This document shows positions 34,661 to 43,327 of a DNA stretch of 62,626 bases, in pieces (position 1 is the stretch's first letter; every line of letters starts with the position of its first letter). Source of the DNA: Acidocella aminolytica 101 = DSM 11237 (GTDB lineage: Bacteria; Pseudomonadota; Alphaproteobacteria; Acetobacterales; Acetobacteraceae); contig NZ_FQVJ01000024.1 in NCBI RefSeq assembly GCF_900129125.1, forward strand, positions 1 to 62,626, written 5' to 3'. The notes under the pieces are model-generated. The model did no database searches. It worked only from the letters and a program-made list of their open reading frames with translations, and was not told where the DNA came from. The position numbers were made by a program, and so were the translations under genes.

Positions 34661-34890
34661 AACTCATCATCGCCGCCTTGATTGGCGCCGGCGTGGTCGC
34701 GGGCGGCGGAGCCTTCTACGTGTACGTCATTGCACCGCCATCGGTGCAGAATAGCCTCGTTCCTCTGCCGAATAGCGGCCGTGAGACAAACGCTCAAATC
34801 GACGCCGGCATCAGGGCCAGTTGTTTGGCTGCGGGCAAAGACGCCGTGCCCGCTTGCAAACCTTATCTCGACGGAAAGACCTCAAACTAA
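34657..34890 (+). CDS. Small membrane protein, candidate entry-exclusion factor
   Basis: The protein has 77 residues. An N-terminal membrane helix (LIIAALIGAGVVAGGGAFYV) is followed by a short domain with two Cys (SCLAAGKDAVPACK). The ATG at 34657 overlaps the virB5 stop; one 12 bases earlier is possible. The slot between virB5 and virB6 holds eex genes in related plasmids such as pKM101. No lipobox is present, unlike EexN. The role is inferred from location. Confidence 0.5.
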   Translation: MKLIIAALIGAGVVAGGGAFYVYVIAPPSVQNSLVPLPNSGRETNAQIDAGIRASCLAAGKDAVPACKPYLDGKTSN

Positions 34891-35777
34891 TGAGCGTCCC
34901 CAACACGACCATCAATCTCTTTGAGTTTATGTATAACCAGTACAGCACGGGGTTCCTGCAATCGCTGAATAGCGATGTCGGCTCTGCACTGTCGGCGGCT
35001 TTACCGCCTCTCTCCGCTGCCCTGGTCATCTGGGTCATCATCCTCGGCTATCTCATGATGACCGGCAGCCTGGATATACGTTACGGCATCTCAAAGGTTT
35101 CAACGATGGCGATCGTGGTGGGCATTATCGCTTCTACGTCGCTTTATGATTCCTACGTCCAGACTCTTTTTATGAAGTCGCTGCCGAGCTTTATCGCCAG
35201 CACCTTTTCATCTGGAAAGACGAGCAACATCCCGCAGAGTCTCGATCACACCTTCAATAATTTTTGGGTTGCCGGCCAAATCATCTACCACAAAGCAAAC
35301 TGCATGACATGCGTGCTCGAACCCTATGTGCTTGGCATTGAAATCGAGCTGGTTCTTGTCGTCTTTTTCATCGCTCTTTCCGTCGTGTTCGCGGTGTATC
35401 TCATCGCGACAACACTGACAGGTCTCCTCGTCGCCATCGGTCCCTTCCTGCTGATCGGATACCTCTTTGAAGCGACGAAGGGGATTCCCGAACGCTGGCT
35501 CGGCAAGCTGATCGGCCTCGCGATCCTGTTGCTCCTGATCACGGCGCTTCTGTCGCTGTTCACCGGCGGCATGACTGATTTTCTGAACACCAAGGTCTCG
35601 GCGAAGTACGCCGCCGATCCGATGCAGACTGAAATCATCATCCTCGGCCAAGTCGCCGCCTATACCGCCATCACGGCCTTCATCACGATCATGCTCCCCG
35701 GCATCGCCGCCTACATCGGCGGCGGTGTGGACTTCAATATTTCCGGGATTGTGAACCCGGCCAACTGGTTCAAATAA
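34890..35777 (+). CDS. virB6: VirB6-like polytopic membrane protein
   Basis: The protein has 295 residues with about six membrane segments. The VirB6/TrbL pattern includes LTGLLVAIGPFLLIGYLFEA, then the conserved Trp in ERWLGKLIGLAI. The start overlaps the preceding TAA (TAATG). It forms part of the inner membrane channel. Coding here is slightly less GC-rich than in its neighbours. Confidence 0.9.
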   Translation: MSVPNTTINLFEFMYNQYSTGFLQSLNSDVGSALSAALPPLSAALVIWVIILGYLMMTGSLDIRYGISKVSTMAIVVGIIASTSLYDSYVQTLFMKSLPSFIASTFSSGKTSNIPQSLDHTFNNFWVAGQIIYHKANCMTCVLEPYVLGIEIELVLVVFFIALSVVFAVYLIATTLTGLLVAIGPFLLIGYLFEATKGIPERWLGKLIGLAILLLLITALLSLFTGGMTDFLNTKVSAKYAADPMQTEIIILGQVAAYTAITAFITIMLPGIAAYIGGGVDFNISGIVNPANWFK

Positions 35778-35959
35778 TGAAGGGCTCCCGCATGTTGTCT
35801 CGACTGATCATCCTCATGTGCGCGGCCGGCCTGCTGGCGGGCTGCGCCGCCAGTGACCCGCTGGCAAAGGCTCACGGGCCGATGTTCGCCCTCAATCCCG
35901 GTCATTGGTCGCCAAGCTCGGCGCAGTTGGCGCAACCGCCGCAGGTGCCACACTCATGA
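35777..35959 (+). CDS. virB7: VirB7-like lipoprotein
   Basis: The protein has 60 residues with signal peptide and lipobox LLAGC; the mature part is about 38 residues. VirB7 lipoproteins anchor the outer-membrane ring with VirB9 and VirB10. It overlaps virB6 (TAATG) and virB8 (ATGA). Confidence 0.85.
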   Translation: MKGSRMLSRLIILMCAAGLLAGCAASDPLAKAHGPMFALNPGHWSPSSAQLAQPPQVPHS

Positions 35960-36657
35960 ATGCGGACATGAAAAGCACGGCGCTGCCGATCGATAACGAA
36001 CGGCTGGCCGCCTATTTCCAAGATGTTGAATCCTTCCAAGCCTCGGAAAAGCGCACCGCCCGCCGCTGGGGCCGTGTGGGCTGGGTGGTGGCCGGCGTGT
36101 CCCTGGCGGTCAACGTCACACTGGCCGGGGCGATCGTGATGATCCTGCCGCTCGAAAAGCTCGTACCTGCGTTCATCACGGTAAAATCTGACGGCACCAC
36201 CAGCACCACAATGAATTTCAACAGCCTTCCCAGCAATGAGAAGGCGGCGATGACCAGGGCGGCGATCTGGCAATATGTCCGCGCACGCGAAAGCTATGAC
36301 TTCGCCGACGCGCAATATCGCTATGATGTTGCCTCTCTTATGTCGAACCCCACGGTGCAAGGCACCTATCAAAGCTGGTTCCTCGACAAAGGGCCTGGCA
36401 GCACCAGCCCGCAGGTGACGGTCGGCAAAAAGGGACAAATCAGCGTCGAGATGGTGAGCCTGTCCATGGTGCGGCCGAACGTCGCACTCGTGCGCTTCCG
36501 CCGTACCGTGACGATGTACGGCTCTGATCCGCAGACTTCGACATGGACCGCGACGGTCGGTTTTGAAAATGTCGCAACGCTGCCGGTTTCCGCCCGCCTT
36601 GCTGATCCCAGCGGGCTCATTGTGACCAACTACCAGGCCCTAAAGGATTCGCCATGA
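35956..36657 (+). CDS. virB8: VirB8-like inner membrane protein
   Basis: The protein has 233 residues. A cytoplasmic start of about 45 residues, a single membrane helix (VGWVVAGVSLAVNVTLAGAI) and a periplasmic NTF2-like domain follow the VirB8 plan. The region SYDFADAQYRYDVASLMSNP matches its conserved core. It is an assembly factor of the secretion channel. Confidence 0.92.
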   Translation: MNADMKSTALPIDNERLAAYFQDVESFQASEKRTARRWGRVGWVVAGVSLAVNVTLAGAIVMILPLEKLVPAFITVKSDGTTSTTMNFNSLPSNEKAAMTRAAIWQYVRARESYDFADAQYRYDVASLMSNPTVQGTYQSWFLDKGPGSTSPQVTVGKKGQISVEMVSLSMVRPNVALVRFRRTVTMYGSDPQTSTWTATVGFENVATLPVSARLADPSGLIVTNYQALKDSP

Positions 36658-37544
36658 AGTGCTCGCGCAAGCTCGCGACGGGCGGGCTCATTTGGCTCGG
36701 CATGATGGGGACGGCCTTTGCTGTGCAGTATCCCCAGCCGGGGCTTGAAGATGCCCGCGTTCGCTACGTGCCCTATCAGTCGGGCAACGTCACTGACATC
36801 TGGACTGCGCCGGGTGCGGCGCTGACGGTCCAGTTTGGAACGGATGAAAAGGTCGTCTCAGTCGCGGAAAGCGATAGCGCCTATCTCAAGGTCGTCCCGG
36901 TCCAGAATTACCTTTTCATCAAGCCAACTGGCATTCTGCCGGCACAGCCGATCGCGGTTCTTTGCAAAACGGCAGACGGCAAGCTCCGGCATTATTTTTT
37001 CCAGTTCGAGACCGTGAACAAGCAGCTCGGCGCCGGCGAGAATGTCGATTACGCCGTGGTGTTCACCTATCCGCACCAGGCTTATGAGCGCCAGCTTGCC
37101 AAGCGAAAGGCGGCCGAGGCAAAGGCCGTCCAGCAAGAAGCCAAAAACCGGCTTGATGAAGCGCGCGCGGTCATGAACGCGGCCACGGTCGATCAATATC
37201 AGGGTCCGCGCAATTACGAGTATATCGCCCGTGGCGATCATCAACTCGCCCCCGCTGAGGTCTGGGACAACGGCGATTCAACCGTGTTCACCTTCCCGGC
37301 CATGCAGCGCATCCCGGCCATTTTCTATGTTCAGCCGGATGGCAAGGAAGCGACGGCCAATTATTCGGTCAACGGGGATACGGTCGTTGTGCCGGGCACC
37401 GCGCCAGAATGGCGGCTGCGCGATGGGCATACGGTCCTCGATATTTACGATCTCAAATACAACCCGACCGGCGCCACGCCAGGCACACACACGATCAGCC
37501 CGGATGTCGAGCGCGAGATGAGGACGTTCAACGATGCCAAATGA
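36654..37544 (+). CDS. virB9: VirB9-like outer-ring protein
   Basis: The protein has 296 residues. A signal peptide ends AFAVQ near 24. N- and C-terminal beta domains are joined by a long charged helix (about 140-175). The C-terminal CagX section has FTFPAMQRIPAIFYVQPDGK, a family hallmark. It forms the outer-membrane ring with VirB7 and VirB10. Confidence 0.93.
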   Translation: MKCSRKLATGGLIWLGMMGTAFAVQYPQPGLEDARVRYVPYQSGNVTDIWTAPGAALTVQFGTDEKVVSVAESDSAYLKVVPVQNYLFIKPTGILPAQPIAVLCKTADGKLRHYFFQFETVNKQLGAGENVDYAVVFTYPHQAYERQLAKRKAAEAKAVQQEAKNRLDEARAVMNAATVDQYQGPRNYEYIARGDHQLAPAEVWDNGDSTVFTFPAMQRIPAIFYVQPDGKEATANYSVNGDTVVVPGTAPEWRLRDGHTVLDIYDLKYNPTGATPGTHTISPDVEREMRTFNDAK

Positions 37545-38670
37545 GGACAAGCGGGACCGCCCTTATGGGCCGATAAGCCACGACAATGCGGCGCCGTCGC
37601 CGGTCGAACAGGAACAATCGGCGGTTGCCAGCCGGCAGCGCCTGACCGGGCGCCAAATCGGCGGCATTGCCCTGGCCTGCGCCCTCGGCGCTGGCGTCGT
37701 GCTCGTGGTGACGCAGTTCACCGCCCATCATGAGCCAAAGCCTGCCAAGCAGGCCGCCGTGACCGGCGGGACCGAAGGCCGGCCGTTCGTCAATAATGCG
37801 AGCGGCGGCACGGCGCCTGCCTCCAAACCTGCCGCGCTGCCCCTGCCGTCCAAGCAGAACACGGGGTTTCACAATCCGTTCCTGAATAATCAGCAGGAAT
37901 CCCCTGCCATGAAGGCGCTCAAGGCACCGATCATGGCGTTCAACCAAACTGGCGGTGGAGCATCCGCGCAACCTGCCAGCAATACCGTGGGCCAGAACGG
38001 CGCTCCCGCCGCTGGGCCTGTGAAACCCACGGCTTTCGCGAGCAAGCTCAACGCGGATCAGTTCAGCGCGGCCGATGCCACGACGATCGCGCATCCGAAT
38101 TTCACGATCGCGGCCGGCACCATCATTCCCTGCACGCTGCAAACCGCGATCAACTCGACCCTGCCGGGCTTCGTCAAATGCGTATTGCCGCAGCCCGTGC
38201 GCTCGATGACCGGCACGGTGACGTTGCTGGACAAGGGAACGCAAGTGCTCGGCGAGGTTCGCGAGGGCCTGGTGCAAGGCCAGGATCGGCTTTTCATCCT
38301 CTGGGACCGCGCGGTGACGCCGCAGAATGTCGCCATTCAACTCGCCTCGCCGGCGGCCGATCCCCTCGGCCGGGCTGGCGTCTCGGGTGCGGTCAACAAC
38401 CATTTCCTCGAACGGTTCGGCGCGGCGATCATGATGACAATCATCGGCGGCTCGATGCAGGTGGCGGCGAACGCCGCCCAGAACAGCGCCGGCAACACGT
38501 ATCTGGAATATATGAACTCAAGCACAAACCAGATCGCCAACACCACGCTGCAACACACGATCGACATTCCGCCCACGCTGACCAAGCACCAGGGCGAGAA
38601 TGTCTCGATCTTCGTGGCCCGCGATCTGAATTTCTCGAAGGTCTATAAGCTGTCGGTTGTCTCGCCATGA
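37534..38670 (+). CDS. virB10: VirB10-like energy-transducing scaffold
   Basis: The protein has 378 residues. A cytoplasmic tail, one membrane helix (IGGIALACALGAGVVLVVTQ) and a Pro/Ala-rich linker precede the TrbI beta-barrel domain with IAAGTIIPCTLQTAINSTLP and a C-terminal NISIFVARDL-like end (NVSIFVARDLNFS). It spans both membranes. Confidence 0.94.
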   Translation: MPNEDKRDRPYGPISHDNAAPSPVEQEQSAVASRQRLTGRQIGGIALACALGAGVVLVVTQFTAHHEPKPAKQAAVTGGTEGRPFVNNASGGTAPASKPAALPLPSKQNTGFHNPFLNNQQESPAMKALKAPIMAFNQTGGGASAQPASNTVGQNGAPAAGPVKPTAFASKLNADQFSAADATTIAHPNFTIAAGTIIPCTLQTAINSTLPGFVKCVLPQPVRSMTGTVTLLDKGTQVLGEVREGLVQGQDRLFILWDRAVTPQNVAIQLASPAADPLGRAGVSGAVNNHFLERFGAAIMMTIIGGSMQVAANAAQNSAGNTYLEYMNSSTNQIANTTLQHTIDIPPTLTKHQGENVSIFVARDLNFSKVYKLSVVSP

Positions 38671-38987
38671 GGGAGAGCTGGCGCACCCGCCTGGACCGCC
38701 TGGCGCAAGCAGGGCAGCGGCTCAACCAGAAGATCGAAAAGGCCGCCGACAAATACATTCAATGGCAAAATCGTCGCCACGCGCACCGGCGGCAGAAATT
38801 TCTCCGGCAAGGCTGGCTCTACAGCACGCTTCTGGGGCTGTGGCTCGTCCTGATCGTCTTGGAACTGCTGGGCCATCAATCGGCCGCGGTCATCCATAGC
38901 TCGGCCGGCCTCGGCCTGATCTTCCTGGCTCTGAAAATCTGGCACACGGCCATGGTCATCAGGGCCAAAAAGCGGGGGGAACCATGA
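38667..38987 (+). CDS. Small membrane protein between virB10 and virB11
   Basis: The protein has 106 residues. A basic amphipathic first half (about 1-50) is followed by two membrane helices (LYSTLLGLWLVLIVLELLG and VIHSSAGLGLIFLALKIWH) and a basic end. It overlaps both neighbours by four bases, so it belongs to the secretion operon, yet virB10 and virB11 are normally adjacent. I do not recognise its family. Confidence 0.65.
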   Translation: MRESWRTRLDRLAQAGQRLNQKIEKAADKYIQWQNRRHAHRRQKFLRQGWLYSTLLGLWLVLIVLELLGHQSAAVIHSSAGLGLIFLALKIWHTAMVIRAKKRGEP

Positions 38988-40051
38988 ACGACACCGAATT
39001 TTCCGATGATCTCGTTGCGGAAAGCCCGGCCGCGCCTCTGCTGCGCTTCCTGCTCGCCCCGCTGCAACCCTGGCTGAACGATGGGGCGACTGAGGAGCTG
39101 TGCATCAACCGGCCGGGCGAGTGCTGGGTGCGCCAGCACGGCGTTTTCGAGCGATACAAGATGCCGCTCGATCGGTCAGCGCTGGAAGATATTGCCGTGC
39201 TCGCCGGCGCGCTGCGCCGTCAGGATGTTGGCCCCACGTCGCCGCTTTGCTCCACCGAACTGCCAGGCGGCGAACGGCTGCAAGTCTGTCTGCCGCCGGC
39301 CGTGCCCACGGGCACGGTCAGCCTGACGATCCGCCGGCCTGGATCGACGGTGGCGCCGCTGTCGTCCGTCACCTCCCGGTATCAGTCGGAAGGGTGGAAC
39401 AGCTGGGCACAAAACCGGGAAACCCGGAATTTCGCGGAAGCCCTGGAATACTACGATTCCGGCGATCTTGAGGGCTTCCTTGCGGCGGCCGTGCGCTGCC
39501 GAATGACCATCCTGCTCTGTGGTGCCACCGGCTCCGGCAAAACCACGATGAGCAAAACGCTGATCTCGGCGATCCCCATGGCGGAGCGGATCATCACGAT
39601 CGAGGACACGGCGGAGCTGGTGATCCCACAGCCGAATCATGTCCGGCTGCTCTACTCGAAAGACGGCCTCTCCACCGCGAAAATCGACGCCGAGGCGCTG
39701 TTGCAGGCCAGCCTCCGCATGCGGCCGGATCGGGTGCTCCTGCAAGAGCTGCGCGACGATGCAGCATGGACCTATGTAAACGAGGTGGTTTCCGGGCATC
39801 CGGGCTCGATCACCACCATTCACGGGGCCAATCCGGCCCAGGCGTTCAAGAAGCTGTTTTCGCTCATCAAGGGCTCCCCCAAGGGGGCTGGCTTTGATGA
39901 CGCCACGCTTTGCGATCTGCTCGCGGCGGCTGTCGATCTCATCATCCCCTTCGAGACTTCCGGCAGCACCTACCGGATCGGCAAGGTCTGGTTTGGCCCT
40001 GACGCGGCCAGGCGCGGTGAAACAGCCGCCGCCCTCTTGCGGGCCGCCTGA
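38984..40051 (+). CDS. virB11: VirB11-like hexameric ATPase
   Basis: The protein has 355 residues. Walker A GATGSGKTTMSK lies near 182, the Asp box is IITIEDTAELV, and the Walker B region is RPDRVLLQELRDDAAW with the His box GHPGSITTIHG. It switches the apparatus between pilus building and DNA transfer. The TGATG overlap with virD4 is tight. Confidence 0.95.
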   Translation: MNDTEFSDDLVAESPAAPLLRFLLAPLQPWLNDGATEELCINRPGECWVRQHGVFERYKMPLDRSALEDIAVLAGALRRQDVGPTSPLCSTELPGGERLQVCLPPAVPTGTVSLTIRRPGSTVAPLSSVTSRYQSEGWNSWAQNRETRNFAEALEYYDSGDLEGFLAAAVRCRMTILLCGATGSGKTTMSKTLISAIPMAERIITIEDTAELVIPQPNHVRLLYSKDGLSTAKIDAEALLQASLRMRPDRVLLQELRDDAAWTYVNEVVSGHPGSITTIHGANPAQAFKKLFSLIKGSPKGAGFDDATLCDLLAAAVDLIIPFETSGSTYRIGKVWFGPDAARRGETAAALLRAA

Positions 40052-41883
40052 TGACCTGGCGCGGCGTGATGCGGCTCCTCGTCGGGTTGGTGCTCGGCCT
40101 GGTGTTCTTCACCGTCCTCGCCACGATGATCTTCCTCATCGGGACCGGGCTTTTCTGGCATTTCCGGCATCCGTTCTGGCAATGGTGGCTCTATCTTTTC
40201 GAGGCCAGTGGAGACCCGATCGTACGTGTCTGGCTGGTCATCAGCGGCGTGCCGGCCTTCGCGATCCCTTTCCTCGCCGGGGTCATTCAGCTTGTGCGCG
40301 GCCGGCGCGTCACCGGCTGGTCACTCCGCCGCGATCACGCCCCGACAAAGCCCGTCGATGCGCCGATCCGTGCCCCTACCGACAACCACGGGCATGCCCG
40401 CTGGATGACGATGGAGGAGGCCCGCGCCCGGTTTCCGGGGCCTGCCCCAGAATATGGCGGGCTTGTCGTGGGCGAGGCGTATGAGGTTCACCGCGATAGC
40501 GTTGCCAGCCTGCCGTTCCGGCCGAAGGATCGTGCAACCTGGGGGCAGGGGGGCAAGGCGCCTCTGCTTATCGATCCATGCGAGATTGGCTCAACACATT
40601 GCATGATGTTCGCCGGATCGGGCGGCTATAAGACGACAACGGCCATTTCCACGCTGCTGACATGGACAGGCGCGGCCATTGTCCTTGACCCCTCGGTGGA
40701 GCTGGGGCCGATGTTGCGCCAGGCGCGCGAGGCCATGGGCCACAAGGTCTATATGCTTGATCCCCGCACGGCCCGCGAAGTCGGATTTAACGTGCTGGAT
40801 TGGATCGATGTGTCCTCCCCACTCGCGGAAATCGACGTGCAGGCCGTGGTTGAGTGGGTTTGCGGCGATACCAAGCAAGGCGGTGACGAAAACGCCTCCT
40901 TCTTCAAGAACAGCGGCAAGGAGCTGGTGACGGCGCTGCTCGCGCACATGCTCTGGGATGAACGCCTGGAACCGCACGAAAAGACCTTGCGCGTTGTCCG
41001 CGCGGCCGTCGTCACCCCTGAAAAAGAGCTGCGGAACGTCCTGGCCCATATTCACAAGAACTCGCAAAGCCGTCTGGCCCGTGATCTGGCCGGCGGCTTG
41101 AAGGACATTGTGGATGAGACCTTTAGCGGCATCTACAAAAACGCCACCCAAGACACGGCCTGGCTTTCAACCGCCGCTTATGCGGATCTCGTCTCCGGCA
41201 ACACGTTCCGGTGCGCTGAGCTGACGCTCGGCAAGGCCACGGTTTTCATCAACATTCCGCTCAAAGCGCTTGATGCTACACCGGCCGTCGCCCGCGTCAT
41301 CACGGGCGCCCTGCTGAACGCGGCCTATGAGGCGGATGGCGCGATCGAAGGCCGCGTGTTGTTCCTGCTCGATGAGGCCGCCCGCCTCGGCCCCATGAAA
41401 ATCCTCGAAACCGCCCGCGACTGCGCCCGCAAATACAAGATCACGCTGTTTCCGTTCTATCAGTCGATAGGCCAGCTTCGTGAGCTGTTCGGCCAGGACG
41501 GCCCGGCCAAGTGGTTTGAATCAGTCAGCTGGTATGGCTTCGCCGGCGTCAAAACCAAGGCCGTCGCCGAGGATCTGGCTGCGGCGATCGGTGAATATGG
41601 CGTGCTGGCCTGGTCGGAAGGCTCGAACACCGGCAACTCGGCAAAGGGCCTGGAAGCGGGCACGCGCTCGACCGGCCAGACCAAAACCTATCATGAGCTG
41701 AAACGCCAACTCATCCGCGCCGAGGAAATCATGCACGACATGCGGGACGATGAGCAGATCATCTTCCCGAAATCCGGCCGGCCGCTGCGCTGCGGCCGGG
41801 CAATCTACTTCCGGCGGCCTGAGATGGCCGCACGGGTGGGCAAGAATCGATTTGCCAGCAAGCCGGTGAAGGCGGCTGAATAG
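40051..41883 (+). CDS. virD4: VirD4/TraG-type coupling ATPase
   Basis: The protein has 610 residues. Two N-terminal membrane helices, Walker A in FAGSGGYKTTTAIST near 188 (GSGGYKTT, a mild variant), and Walker B VLFLLDEAARLG. It brings the relaxase-DNA complex to the channel. It is the last gene of the virB operon, and its start overlaps the virB11 stop. Confidence 0.94.
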   Translation: MTWRGVMRLLVGLVLGLVFFTVLATMIFLIGTGLFWHFRHPFWQWWLYLFEASGDPIVRVWLVISGVPAFAIPFLAGVIQLVRGRRVTGWSLRRDHAPTKPVDAPIRAPTDNHGHARWMTMEEARARFPGPAPEYGGLVVGEAYEVHRDSVASLPFRPKDRATWGQGGKAPLLIDPCEIGSTHCMMFAGSGGYKTTTAISTLLTWTGAAIVLDPSVELGPMLRQAREAMGHKVYMLDPRTAREVGFNVLDWIDVSSPLAEIDVQAVVEWVCGDTKQGGDENASFFKNSGKELVTALLAHMLWDERLEPHEKTLRVVRAAVVTPEKELRNVLAHIHKNSQSRLARDLAGGLKDIVDETFSGIYKNATQDTAWLSTAAYADLVSGNTFRCAELTLGKATVFINIPLKALDATPAVARVITGALLNAAYEADGAIEGRVLFLLDEAARLGPMKILETARDCARKYKITLFPFYQSIGQLRELFGQDGPAKWFESVSWYGFAGVKTKAVAEDLAAAIGEYGVLAWSEGSNTGNSAKGLEAGTRSTGQTKTYHELKRQLIRAEEIMHDMRDDEQIIFPKSGRPLRCGRAIYFRRPEMAARVGKNRFASKPVKAAE

Positions 41884-42134
41884 AGGATGGGGGATTTTCG
41901 ATGCCTTCATCGTCTTCCGTTCCTCCCAGCCTCAGGGAAAATACCCGGAAAACTCCAATTCCAAATGGTCCAGTTTTCGGGAAGCAGATCAGTCCACGCC
42001 GACAACGAGACCACATGCGGTTCACCGACCTTTGAGTCGGGCCGCTCTAGACAGACATGATTGCGCTATGATCATCCAATCATGTGCAGACAGCGGTTGT
42101 CTCGGGCTGAGAGGTTGGCTAAGAAACTGAGATA
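41884..42134. other. Intergenic region after virD4
   Basis: This 251-base gap contains a hairpin (41944-41981). It then has an AT-rich stretch with the inverted pair CATGATTG...CAATCATG (42057-42085) that may hold the promoter for the small exported protein at 42135. No gene is seen. Confidence 0.45.
41944..41981 (+). terminator. Hairpin at the end of the virB operon
   Basis: CCCGGAAAACT and AGTTTTCGGG pair over about ten bases with a 17-base loop. There is no U-run, so termination may be weak or rho-dependent. Confidence 0.4.
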
Positions 42135-42479
42135 ATGCGAAGTTTTGTTCATCTGTTGCTCTCGGCGGTGCTGCTGTTCGGCAGCGTGACAGCGTTCGCC
42201 CATTCAGACATGCATACTTCAGAACGTCTGGTTCAGAACATCTACAGGCAAAGTGCAACACCTCGAGAAACCGGTAATTTTCGTGGAACGACGGCACATA
42301 GTGCCTCACAGTGCCTGAACACAGCTTGCGAAACACAGAATATCGGCCCCGTTTCCGCTCTCTTGCCGTTGCCGTTGGTTAAGTGTCTGGCCTCGGCCTG
42401 GCGTGCGGACGGCACAAAACTGTCCGGTATCACGCCAGATCAAGAGTCACCTCCTCCCAAAATCACCGTCCACGCTTGA
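42135..42479 (+). CDS. Small exported protein of the copper region
   Basis: The protein has 114 residues. A clear signal peptide (LLLSAVLLFGSVTAFAHS) leaves a mature part of about 90 residues with three Cys and several His. The end LSGITPDQESPPPKITVHA resembles the tail of small periplasmic proteins found in metal islands, but I cannot name a family. Probably accessory to copper handling. Confidence 0.5.
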   Translation: MRSFVHLLLSAVLLFGSVTAFAHSDMHTSERLVQNIYRQSATPRETGNFRGTTAHSASQCLNTACETQNIGPVSALLPLPLVKCLASAWRADGTKLSGITPDQESPPPKITVHA

Positions 42480-42559
42480 TCGCGGCTCGAGAGAGCCTCC
42501 GAGCAACGCTGCGCCGGGCGGTAACTTCGTTGGCTACTCCCTCAAGGTAGGAGCTGCCC

Positions 42560-43258
42560 ATGAAGTGCCTGGTGTCTATGAGAAAATTCGTGGTGGTTTC
42601 TTCGTCTGGGAGTTGGTGTGGCGACATGACGCAAAGAGCGTTTCTCTGGATTGTTCCTGTCATTTTTATGACCATTAGCCTGTCCGCGATCAGACAGGCT
42701 ATGGCCCACAGTGTGGCTGGTCGGGCGGCGCGCGCAAGGTCTGCCATCAATCATCGGTATCGACGGATCGCAACCGATTTTGATCGTGTCAGCTACCTCT
42801 GGTGCGTTCCATATGCGCGCAAACTTTCCCACATCGCCCTGCACGGTGACGCGTTCCTCTGGTGGGCCGAAGCCGATGGCCGGTATGCTCGCGGAAATCA
42901 CCCTCGAGTCGGTTCGCTACTCGCGTTCCGGTCCATACCGCGCATGCCACTTGGTCACCTCGCCGTGGTGGTCAAGGTGATCGATAGTCGGGAGGTTCTC
43001 GTCAACGAGGCAAACTGGGTGCCGGATACCGTGACCCGCAACGTGCCGGTGATTGACGTTTCGCCGGACAATACCTGGAGCGAGGTAAGGCAGTCCACCG
43101 GTGGCGACAGTTTTGGTCTAACTTATCCGACCTATGGATTCATTTACGATCGGACACCACAAACGACCATCGCGGGCCGAACACCCGACGCCGAAGTGGC
43201 GGAGGCCCCGGCAACGCCGCGTCTGCGGACCAACGCTCCCAACCGCAATCTTAAGTGA
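42560..43258 (+). CDS. Exported CHAP-domain amidase
   Basis: The protein has 232 residues from the first ATG; a start at 42626 (MTQRAFLWIV) would leave a tidier signal peptide. The CHAP catalytic Cys is in LWCVPYARKLS near 81 and the His in GHLAVVVKV, with the asparagine in VNEANW. Such enzymes cut peptidoglycan peptides. The tail is Pro/Ala-rich. It is an unusual passenger in a copper module and may originate from the host's cell-wall genes. Confidence 0.72.
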   Translation: MKCLVSMRKFVVVSSSGSWCGDMTQRAFLWIVPVIFMTISLSAIRQAMAHSVAGRAARARSAINHRYRRIATDFDRVSYLWCVPYARKLSHIALHGDAFLWWAEADGRYARGNHPRVGSLLAFRSIPRMPLGHLAVVVKVIDSREVLVNEANWVPDTVTRNVPVIDVSPDNTWSEVRQSTGGDSFGLTYPTYGFIYDRTPQTTIAGRTPDAEVAEAPATPRLRTNAPNRNLK

Positions 43259-43327
43259 AATCAGCACGATCATGCGGGTTTTCATGCTACATGACTTCGA
43301 GATGGTAGCTGGCCATCCAGAAGAGGG

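Noticed and set aside
30123-41883. A pathogenic effector-secreting type IV system rather than conjugation
   Set aside because: A coupling protein, relaxase and oriT-like region are all present, so DNA transfer is the simplest reading.
42022-42336. A 104-codon minus-strand frame near the small exported protein
   Set aside because: The opposite strand encodes a clean signal peptide, and the minus frame has no ribosome-binding site or motif.
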